Origin: Bacillota bacterium
Lineage (GTDB): Bacteria; Bacillota; Clostridia; Oscillospirales; Oscillospiraceae
Assembly (NCBI GenBank): GCA_023395775.1
Contig: JAEWYA010000192.1
Span: 1 to 29,624, forward strand
Direction of reading: 5' to 3'
Length of the DNA stretch: 29,624 nucleotides
The notes under the pieces are model-generated. The model ran no database searches and was not told the DNA's origin. It worked only from the letters and a program-made list of their open reading frames with translations. Positions 8,070 through 13,960 of this stretch are shown here, piece after piece. Numbering within the stretch: the first letter of the stretch is position 1; the number at the start of each line of letters is the position of its first letter. The translations under genes were made by a program, and so were the position numbers.

Positions 8070-8884
8070 ACATCCTCATTGAAATGCTTTCCTACCCGTT
8101 TTTGGTCCGCGCACTGATTGTGGGTGTGCTGGTATCCCTTTGCGCCTCGCTTCTGGGTGCAAGCCTGGTCTTAAAACGGTATTCCATGATCGGCGACGGT
8201 CTTTCCCATGTCGGCTTTGCGGCCCTGGCCGTCGCCTATGCCATGAATGCGGCGCCTCTGGCGGTTTCCATCCCGGTGTGTGTCGTCTGCGCATTTTTCC
8301 TGCTGCAGCTCAAGGACAGCTCAAAAATCAAAGGCGACGCGGCTACGGCGCTCCTGTGCAGCGGCGCGCTGGCCGTTGGCGTCATGACCATCTCCGTGAC
8401 CACGGGCATGAACACGGATGTGTGCAACTATATGTTCGGGAGCATTCTCGCCATGAGCCGCACGGATGTAACGCTCTCCGTTTTTCTCAGCGCGGCGGTG
8501 CTGATTCTGTATATTCTCTTTTACAACCGCATTTTCGCAGTGACCTTCGACGAGACCTTTTCTTCCGCCACCGGGACCAGAACGCGTTTTTACAACATGG
8601 TCATTGCCTTTCTCACCGCGATTACCGTGGTGCTGGGCATGCGGATGATGGGCACGCTCCTGATCTCCAGCCTGATCGTTTTTCCGTCGCTTACCGCCAT
8701 GCGCGTATGCAGAAGGTTTAAGACTACCATCCTGGTGTCCGCAGTTTTGTCGGTTTCCTGCTTTATGCTGGGACTGACGATCTCTTATCTGGATTCCGTG
8801 CCCACCGGGGCATGCATTGTTGTCACGGATATCATCGTGTTCTTTATTTTCTCAGGGATAGAAAAGCTGCGGGAAAGGGTGTGA
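8063..8884 (+). CDS. znuB: Zinc ABC transporter permease
   Basis: This 273-residue ABC-3 family integral membrane protein has about seven or eight hydrophobic helices. Family-typical stretches are LGASLVLKRYSMIGDGLSHV near the N terminus and GMRMMGTLLISSLIVFPSL in the second half. It forms the membrane channel of the ZnuABC importer. It overlaps znuC by seven bases and is followed four bases later by the lipoprotein gene. Confidence 0.93.
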   Translation: MLNILIEMLSYPFLVRALIVGVLVSLCASLLGASLVLKRYSMIGDGLSHVGFAALAVAYAMNAAPLAVSIPVCVVCAFFLLQLKDSSKIKGDAATALLCSGALAVGVMTISVTTGMNTDVCNYMFGSILAMSRTDVTLSVFLSAAVLILYILFYNRIFAVTFDETFSSATGTRTRFYNMVIAFLTAITVVLGMRMMGTLLISSLIVFPSLTAMRVCRRFKTTILVSAVLSVSCFMLGLTISYLDSVPTGACIVVTDIIVFFIFSGIEKLRERV

Positions 8885-8888
8885 TGCT

Positions 8889-9506
8889 ATGAGAAAAGGG
8901 TTTCTTTTTATTTTGTGCTTAGCGCTTATGCTCACCGCCGGTTGCGGTTCAAGCAAAGGCGAACACGCCTCTTCGCAGGTGTCGTCGCCGGAAAGCAGCG
9001 CAGGCGTGGAAAGTTCCGTATCCGTCTCCTCCGCTGCCGCCTCCGGCAGTGCGGCGTCATCAGGCCCGCAGGAGGCAAGCGACGACTATCCCTATGATAT
9101 TGCCGCCGACCGAAAAAGCTTTGATCCCAATAAAATTGACATGACCGTCGGAGACAAACTGTATATGACCCAGATCAACGACTGGTACGTGAACTTTTCC
9201 GACTATGACGGAAAGTCGGTGGTGATTGAAGGCTACTACATGATTTTCGACGATAAATATACTTTTGTCGGGCGAAAAGGCCCCACCTGTCCCTATTGCA
9301 TGGGCGGCTATGTCAATTTTGAATTCAAGTCCGATGAGGATCTTTCCGGGCTTATCTCCGAGAGCTCCTGGGTGAGAGTGACCGGAATTCTGCGCCAGGG
9401 CACCATGTATCCGGGCTCCGGACAGCCAAGCGAGCCCTTTTACTACATTGAGGCCATGAGTGTCGAAAAGCTCCCGCAAGTGGGGCTTGATACAATTACA
9501 GACTGA
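8889..9506 (+). CDS. Lipoprotein with a Cys-containing C-terminal domain, terminal gene of the zinc operon
   Basis: This 205-residue protein has a lipoprotein signal with lipobox LTAGC (Cys19), then a long Ser/Ala linker (to about residue 65) and a folded C-terminal domain. The domain contains GKSVVIEGYYMIFDD, CPYCMGGYVNFEF and WVRVTGILRQG, which resembles the conserved C-terminal domain of the TIGR03943/YcgQ family often found near zinc and cobalt-type transport genes. The CPYC motif could bind metal or be redox active. Its position four bases after znuB points to a role in metal acquisition, but the function is not established. Confidence 0.75.
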   Translation: MRKGFLFILCLALMLTAGCGSSKGEHASSQVSSPESSAGVESSVSVSSAAASGSAASSGPQEASDDYPYDIAADRKSFDPNKIDMTVGDKLYMTQINDWYVNFSDYDGKSVVIEGYYMIFDDKYTFVGRKGPTCPYCMGGYVNFEFKSDEDLSGLISESSWVRVTGILRQGTMYPGSGQPSEPFYYIEAMSVEKLPQVGLDTITD

Positions 9507-9511
9507 TAGAA

Positions 9512-9546
9512 ATCACGGCCGGCAGAACAATTCTGCCGGCCGTGAT
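9512..9546. terminator. Terminator hairpin between convergent zinc and MinD/NifX operons
   Basis: A perfect 16-bp stem (9512-9527 with 9531-9546) has a three-base loop and sits between the stop codons of two converging operons (9506 and 9577). A T-rich tail (TTTCTAT) follows on the minus strand only. On the plus strand the stem is strong but lacks a U-run. It probably serves both directions. Confidence 0.75.
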
Positions 9547-9576
9547 GCCAGACTTCGTTTGAGATGGAAGATCGGA

Positions 9577-9954
9577 TCAGTTACCTTTCGGCGCGTAATG
9601 GCCGCCGCACTCGTCTTCGTACGCATGCTCATGGCAGACGGAGCCGGTGGATTTCAGCTCTCCCCTCAGGTAGGACTCCACGGCGGCGCGGGCGTCTCCC
9701 TCGGCCCCGACAATGACCTCGATCCTGCGCTCATTGAAGATCTCCACCGCGCCGCCGCCCATACCTCCGGCGATGATCACCTCCACGCCCATGTCGCCCA
9801 GAAAATTAGGCAGGAAGCCGGGTCTGTGGCCGGGATTCGGAATGCTGCTCTCTGAAGCAATTTTTCCGCCTTCCGCTTCAAAGATCGTGAAGTTTTCGCA
9901 GTGGCCAAAATGGCCGCCGACCTGTTTGCCCATACATGCAACCGCAATTTTCAT
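9577..9954 (-). CDS. NifX/NifB-type dinitrogenase iron-molybdenum cofactor-binding domain protein
   Basis: This 125-residue protein begins MKIAVACMGKQVGGHFGHCE, the usual start of the small Nif11-unrelated NifX/NafY-like cofactor-binding fold, and contains VEVIIAGGMGGGAVEIF. The C-terminal tail is rich in Cys and His (CHEHAYEDECGGHY), a plausible metal ligand set not present in the paralogue at 11683-12039. It shares one base with the upstream gene's stop (TAATG) and is last in the five-gene operon. No nitrogenase genes are nearby, so a nitrogen-fixation role is unlikely. Related proteins act in metal-cluster assembly in anaerobes. Confidence 0.85.
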   Translation of the reverse strand: MKIAVACMGKQVGGHFGHCENFTIFEAEGGKIASESSIPNPGHRPGFLPNFLGDMGVEVIIAGGMGGGAVEIFNERRIEVIVGAEGDARAAVESYLRGELKSTGSVCHEHAYEDECGGHYAPKGN

Positions 9955-10850
9955 TATTTCATATCTCCTTTAATTTTGGTTATTGAATTCACTTCCAGCA
10001 GCGCCATCGTGCGCTCGAATACCTCCCGCAGCGCGCGGGAAGCGGGGCAATCAACTTCGGCGACGCTTTTTCCGGCGTTAACGGCGGCCGACGCCTGCCT
10101 GTCATAGGGGACGCGACCCACGAACGGGATACCGTTTTCCCCGCAAAAGCGTTCAATTTTCTCTGTGCTCTCCGGATTTGCGTCCCATTTGTTGACGCAG
10201 ACTGCGGCTTTGGTCTGGAAGATCGCCGCCGTCTTCAAAATCCGCTCCATATCGCTGATACCGGATACGGACGGCTCCGCCACAATCAGCACAAGGTCCA
10301 CGCCGCTCATGGAGGCGATGACCGGGCAGCCGATGCCGGGCGAACCGTCGATGATGGCAAGGTCTTCGTTTCGGGCGGCGTTGATCAGCGCCAGCTTGAC
10401 CTCCGACACCAGCTTGCCGGAGTTGCCGCGCCCCATCTTCAGCTCGGCGGTGGAGAAAACCCGTTCGCCCTTGAAGAGCGCCACCTCTCCGGCCACGTCG
10501 TCCTGAAGGGACACCGCATTCTGCGGACACACCGCCGCGCAGACGCCGCAGCCCTCGCAGGAATACTGGACGATCTCGCAGAGACTCTCAGCTTTTCGGA
10601 TAGCGCCGAAACGGCAGATTTTCACGCAAGCGCCGCAGCCAATACATTTCTCTGAATCGATGGACGCTTTTAGGGAGCCGAGATAGTCAAACCGCTCCGG
10701 CGTACCGCCGACACCGGCCACCAGGTGGAGATTGGGCGCGTCCACGTCACAGTCGGCAAAGGCGCGGGCATCCGCGAAACGGATAAACGCGGCGGCGGCG
10801 GTGGTTTTGCCCGTTCCGCCCTTGCCGCTCAAAATCAGCAGCTTTTTCAC
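9954..10850 (-). CDS. MinD-superfamily P-loop ATPase with inserted 2x[4Fe-4S] ferredoxin domain (second copy)
   Basis: This 298-residue protein has a deviant Walker A (SGKGGTGKTT, residues 8-17), then an inserted ferredoxin region (about 66-115) with two CxxCxxCxxxC motifs, CIGCGACVKIC and CEGCGVCAAVC. The MinD fold then resumes with IIDGSPGIGCPVIASM. Such ATPases are thought to load or transfer metal clusters in an ATP-dependent way, and relatives belong to the orange-protein (ORP) complex of Desulfovibrio. The gene overlaps its upstream paralogue by four bases (ATGA) and the downstream NifX-like gene by one, so all are coupled. Confidence 0.9.
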   Translation of the reverse strand: MKKLLILSGKGGTGKTTAAAAFIRFADARAFADCDVDAPNLHLVAGVGGTPERFDYLGSLKASIDSEKCIGCGACVKICRFGAIRKAESLCEIVQYSCEGCGVCAAVCPQNAVSLQDDVAGEVALFKGERVFSTAELKMGRGNSGKLVSEVKLALINAARNEDLAIIDGSPGIGCPVIASMSGVDLVLIVAEPSVSGISDMERILKTAAIFQTKAAVCVNKWDANPESTEKIERFCGENGIPFVGRVPYDRQASAAVNAGKSVAEVDCPASRALREVFERTMALLEVNSITKIKGDMK

Positions 10851-11686
10851 CGCGCCGCCTCCTTTTGAACCGCCGTCAGCAATTCCCGAAACAACGACGC
10901 GATCTCCTCATCCTGCTCGGCGGCGATCTGCCCGACTGCGCCGAGTCGGGCCAGCTCCGCACGGTACGGGATGCGCAGCAGAACGGGCGTCCGATTCGCT
11001 GTGCAAAATTCCTCCAGCGGCGCATAAACTTCATCCGCCTTGTTCACAACCACGCCGCAGGGTTTGCCCAGCAAGGTCACCAGCTTATGGACCATTTGAA
11101 AATTATGAAATCCAAAAGTGGTTGGCTCCGTCACCAAAATGCAGTAATTCGCATCCATGACGCTCTCCATCACGGGGCATCCGCTGCCAGGCGGGCAGTC
11201 GATGACGGTCAGCTCTTCCGCGCCCGTTCCGGCGCGCAGCGCGGCTTTGATCACCGGTACTGCAGATACCTCGCCGGTATCCATAATTCCCGTGACCACA
11301 CGCACGCCTCCCGCCGCGCCTTCTTCAACCAGCCCCACGGAATGCGGCTTCTCGGAAACAGCGCCTTCCGGACAGACAAGCACGCACCCGCCGCAGGAAT
11401 GGCAGACCTCGGAGAATACCATGGGCTTTTCCCGGACGAATACCAGTGCGTTGTACCGGCAGAATTCCACACATTTCCGACAGCCCGTGCATTTTGACGT
11501 GTCAAACTCCGGAATGAGCGTGTACACCGGTGATTCGTTTGTATACCTCGGCTTCAGAAAAAGGCGACCGTTGGGCTCCTCCACGTCGCAGTCGATATAG
11601 GCCGCGTTTCCTGCCGCTGCCGCGAGATTCACGGATACAAAGGTTTTTCCGGTACCGCCCTTGCCGCTGAGAACCGCGACCCTCAC
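10847..11686 (-). CDS. MinD-superfamily P-loop ATPase with inserted 2x[4Fe-4S] ferredoxin domain (first copy)
   Basis: This 279-residue paralogue of the next gene has SGKGGTGKTF at residues 7-16, the switch-like VIDCPPGSGCPVMESV, and two cluster motifs, CTGCRKCVEFC and CHSCGGCVLVC, between them. The two ATPases are divergent enough not to be a recent duplication. Adjacent pairs of such proteins are common in anaerobes, and a heterodimer is a reasonable guess. It overlaps the NifX-like gene upstream by four bases and its paralogue downstream by four bases. Confidence 0.9.
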   Translation of the reverse strand: MRVAVLSGKGGTGKTFVSVNLAAAAGNAAYIDCDVEEPNGRLFLKPRYTNESPVYTLIPEFDTSKCTGCRKCVEFCRYNALVFVREKPMVFSEVCHSCGGCVLVCPEGAVSEKPHSVGLVEEGAAGGVRVVTGIMDTGEVSAVPVIKAALRAGTGAEELTVIDCPPGSGCPVMESVMDANYCILVTEPTTFGFHNFQMVHKLVTLLGKPCGVVVNKADEVYAPLEEFCTANRTPVLLRIPYRAELARLGAVGQIAAEQDEEIASLFRELLTAVQKEAAR

Positions 11687-12039
11687 GCCTTGCCGTGAAA
11701 ACCCGCGTGGAAGCTGGTGAGCACGCTGAGTTTTCCCTCCGACAACGCTTTCAGGTTCTCCGCCGCGGACGGGCCGTCCGCCCGGTAGATCACAACGCCC
11801 GCGGCCTTGAACACGTCCGCGGCGTTCTGCCCGCAGCGGACGGTAACGAGCGCATCTGCGCCCTTGTCCACCACAAGCTGGGCCGCTTTGATGCCCGCCC
11901 CGCCCTGGGCCTCGGCGGCTGAATTCACAGCGAATTCGGACGAGCCGGTCTCCGTATTGTGAATCAGGAAATACGGCGCTCTGCCAAAGGAAACGCAGAC
12001 GTTTTCCCTGCTGTCGTTAACCGGAATCATGACCTTCAT
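11683..12039 (-). CDS. NifX/NifB-type cofactor-binding domain protein (first copy)
   Basis: This 118-residue protein (MKVMIPVNDSRENVCVSFGR) has the NifX-like fold with GADALVTVRCGQNAADVF and ends FHAGFHGKA. I set the start at 12039, with AAGGAGG just upstream, rather than the longer frame to 12108, which would run into the DUF134 coding region. It overlaps the regulator gene by four bases (ATGA). It probably binds a metal cluster handled by the two MinD-type ATPases downstream. The link is from family context, not from a demonstrated reaction. Confidence 0.85.
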   Translation of the reverse strand: MKVMIPVNDSRENVCVSFGRAPYFLIHNTETGSSEFAVNSAAEAQGGAGIKAAQLVVDKGADALVTVRCGQNAADVFKAAGVVIYRADGPSAAENLKALSEGKLSVLTSFHAGFHGKA

Positions 12040-12416
12040 TTTTCTTCCTCCTTCTGCATTTGCTCCATACAGGCACGGCGGTGTCTTCGGCACCCGCCGC
12101 AGCCGCAATATGGCTCCCCGCCATCACAAAGGCAATAGTCCCCGCCCTCGATTCTGAGGCCCAGCCCGTTTACCAGTGCGCGGGCAATTTTTTTTCGTGC
12201 GCTCAGATAAATCTGCTGCGCGGTCGTGCGCGCAATCTTCATATACTCGCTGCACTCCTCCTGTGAAAAGCCCTCGTTGTCGATGAGACGGACTGCCTCA
12301 TATTCGTCCACGGTCATGACGACGACCTCCGGGGACGCGCCGCTTTCCTGGGAAGGCAGGAATTCATTCACCTTGGGAAGGCAGCAAACCTTTCTGCATT
12401 TTTTCGGTCGAGGCAT
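12036..12416 (-). CDS. DUF134 family DNA-binding protein with Cys-rich ends
   Basis: This 126-residue protein starts MPRPKKCRKVCCLPKVNEFL at 12416, with AAGGAG seven bases upstream; the open frame continues to 12539 but would cross the promoter region. The middle holds a sigma-like helix-turn-helix (VDEYEAVRLIDNEGFSQEEC, then MKIARTTAQQIYLSARKKIA). The C terminus is very rich in Cys (CLCDGGEPYCGCGGCRRHRR), and three more Cys lie at the N terminus, suggesting a metal or iron-sulfur sensor. DUF134 genes are a hallmark of NifX/MinD clusters such as orp loci. It is first in the operon and likely controls it through the palindromes at 12534-12606. Confidence 0.87.
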   Translation of the reverse strand: MPRPKKCRKVCCLPKVNEFLPSQESGASPEVVVMTVDEYEAVRLIDNEGFSQEECSEYMKIARTTAQQIYLSARKKIARALVNGLGLRIEGGDYCLCDGGEPYCGCGGCRRHRRACMEQMQKEEEK

Positions 12417-12533
12417 ATCATTCTCCTTTTCCTTCCGGCCCGAGCGCATACCCCCCGGCCCGCAAATGAATTTTCCGCAGCTGCTCCTCCCCTGTGGCAA
12501 GGTGATATCAAAGCGCTGCTCTGTTGGTATTCG

Positions 12534-12606
12534 TGGCATATGCCATTTATGAGTATATTATACATAGAAAACGGCATATGTCAATTACAAAATTGACATA
12601 TGCCGT
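12534..12606. promoter_or_regulatory. Palindromic operator region with three GGCATATG elements
   Basis: A perfect 16-bp inverted repeat (12571-12586 with 12591-12606, loop ACAA) carries GGCATATGTCAATT arms and includes the -35 hexamer of the DUF134 operon. A separate 12-bp perfect palindrome, TGGCATATGCCA (12534-12545), lies just downstream of the -10 element. The shared core GGCATATG occurs in both, so a dimeric regulator could occupy both sides of the promoter. The DUF134 protein is the obvious candidate. The long repeat could also form an RNA hairpin, but no T-run follows it in either direction. Confidence 0.65.
12557..12584 (-). promoter_or_regulatory. Consensus promoter of the DUF134-NifX-MinD operon
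   Basis: On the minus strand a perfect TTGACA (12584-12579) and a perfect TATAAT (12562-12557) are 16 bases apart. The predicted start site, near 12550, falls at the edge of the TGGCATATGCCA palindrome. Such a strong promoter enclosed by operators suggests tight repression with high induced output. Confidence 0.75.
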
Positions 12607-12668
12607 AAATCATCTTTTATACAAAGCTTTTGGAACTTGCCCCCAGTATAACCGCATTTGCAAAAGGC

Positions 12669-12681
12669 CCGAAACATTCGG
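12669..12681 (-). terminator. Weak terminator-like hairpin after rpiB-like gene
   Basis: Reading the minus strand just past the stop at 12687, CCGAA-TGT-TTCGG is followed by GCCTTTTG. The stem has only five pairs, so termination may be partial. No better candidate was seen before the DUF134 promoter. Confidence 0.35.
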
Positions 12682-12686
12682 AAGAA

Positions 12687-13130
12687 TTATCGACCGTGCT
12701 CCTTTGCATACGCGACAATAGCGTCGACCTTTACAGCGCTGCGCTCATTGCGAACGTACGCGCAGGACAGGTATTCCTTGACCATCATCTCAGCCTTTTT
12801 AATGCCGGTCACCTGCGACCCGATGGTAATCACATTGCAGTTGTTCGAAAGGCAGGCCCGCTGAGCGCTGTAAACATCGCCAACCACTGCGGCATAACAG
12901 CCGGGAACCTTATTGGCAGCCAGCATAACGCCCAGTCCTGTCCCGCAGAAGAGAATTCCGCGGTCAAACTCTCCGGCGGCAACCGCCTCGCCCACGGCAA
13001 AGGCAACCTTTGCATAAATGGGGTCCTCTGACCCAAAGTCAGTCACCTCATGGCCAAGGCTTTTCACATACTCGATGATACTGTTCTTCATGTCTGCGGC
13101 ATTGGGGTCGCAGCCCATCGCAATTTTCAT
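12687..13130 (-). CDS. rpiB: RpiB/LacAB-family sugar-phosphate isomerase
   Basis: This 147-residue protein (MKIAMGCDPNAADMKNSIIE) has the family active-site stretch FCGTGLGVMLAANKVPG and the later SAQRACLSNNCNVITIGSQV. RpiB enzymes interconvert ribose-5-P and ribulose-5-P, but close relatives isomerise D-erythrulose-4-phosphate to D-erythrose-4-phosphate (EryI/DerI). Here it directly follows a triosephosphate-isomerase homologue and a dihydroxyacetone-kinase homologue, the trio used for L-erythrulose, so the C4 role is attractive. A plain pentose-phosphate role would also suit the upstream D-lyxose/xylulose genes. CAGGAG precedes the start, and the gap to the upstream gene is 18 bases. Confidence 0.85.
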   Translation of the reverse strand: MKIAMGCDPNAADMKNSIIEYVKSLGHEVTDFGSEDPIYAKVAFAVGEAVAAGEFDRGILFCGTGLGVMLAANKVPGCYAAVVGDVYSAQRACLSNNCNVITIGSQVTGIKKAEMMVKEYLSCAYVRNERSAVKVDAIVAYAKEHGR

Positions 13131-13148
13131 GGTATTTACTCCTGTTTA

Positions 13149-13937
13149 TCAGTTTATTTTCTGCCGTGCAGCCTGAACTTTGCGAATAATGGCGTTGAAC
13201 CGGTCGGCATCCCACGCACTGCGGCCAATGAACAGGCCGTTGATGTCCTTGCAGCCGGCGAGAGGCTCCGCGTTTTCCGCATTGACGGACCCTCCGTAAA
13301 AAATTGGAATCTCTTCCCCTTGGGAGCCGAAGCGCTTTACCAGGCTCTCCCGAATAACGGTCAGCTTCTGGTCGGCATAGCCGATTTCCACAGGCTTTCC
13401 GTTGAGGCCGATGGCCCAGACCGGTTCATAGGCAACCCAGATTCGGTCCGCATCCTCCTGAGCTACTCCCGCAAATCCCGCTTCAATCTGTCTTTGCAGA
13501 ACCTCGTCGCTTTGCCCCGCCTCTTTTTCCGTCTCCGTTTCACCGATGCACAGGAGTACGGTGAAGCCGTGTTCCAACCCGCACCGTACTTTTTGATTCT
13601 CCATCTCGTCCGTCTCCATAAAAATATGGCGGCGCTCGGAGTGCCCGATCATCACCAGATCACAGCCAACCTCCTTCAGCATCAGCGGGCTGATTTCGCC
13701 TGTGAACTGCCCCTGCTCTTCCCAGCCCATGTTTTGAGCTCCTAACTTGAGAAGGTTCTTGTCCCGGTGCTGATTGGCACTGTCCAGCGTGGTAAAGCTG
13801 GGGATGACAAACAGCTCCAGTCCGTCTCGGTCAATATCCGCGGTCAATTCACTCAGGCGGGCGATAAACTGATTGGTCTGCGCAATGGTTTTATACATCT
13901 TGGTATTGGTACCCATATACCACTTTTTACATGACAT
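13149..13937 (-). CDS. Triosephosphate-isomerase-family protein, candidate L-erythrulose-1-phosphate isomerase
   Basis: This 262-residue TIM-barrel protein keeps the three catalytic landmarks of TPI: Asn/Lys in GTNTKMYK, His in IGHSERRH, and Glu in AYEPVWAIG, plus the phosphate-binding YGGSVN. The N-terminal motif departs from the standard NWKMN of housekeeping TPI. The same change is expected in specialised EryH/LerI enzymes, which convert L-erythrulose-1-P to D-erythrulose-4-P. It lies 23 bases after the DhaL-DhaK gene and 18 before rpiB. A second ordinary TPI acting on DHAP from the locus aldolase remains possible. Confidence 0.85.
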   Translation of the reverse strand: MSCKKWYMGTNTKMYKTIAQTNQFIARLSELTADIDRDGLELFVIPSFTTLDSANQHRDKNLLKLGAQNMGWEEQGQFTGEISPLMLKEVGCDLVMIGHSERRHIFMETDEMENQKVRCGLEHGFTVLLCIGETETEKEAGQSDEVLQRQIEAGFAGVAQEDADRIWVAYEPVWAIGLNGKPVEIGYADQKLTVIRESLVKRFGSQGEEIPIFYGGSVNAENAEPLAGCKDINGLFIGRSAWDADRFNAIIRKVQAARQKIN

Positions 13938-13960
13938 GCAAATTACCTCGATTGATCGTC

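Noticed and set aside
9577..12039. Nitrogen-fixation locus suggested by NifX/NifB-like domains
   Set aside because: No nifHDK or radical-SAM NifB is present; these small domains are widespread in anaerobes that do not fix nitrogen.
12593..12622. Plus-strand TTGACA with TTATAC, a possible divergent promoter in the palindrome
   Set aside because: The -35 is a by-product of palindrome symmetry and the only downstream genes are on the opposite strand.
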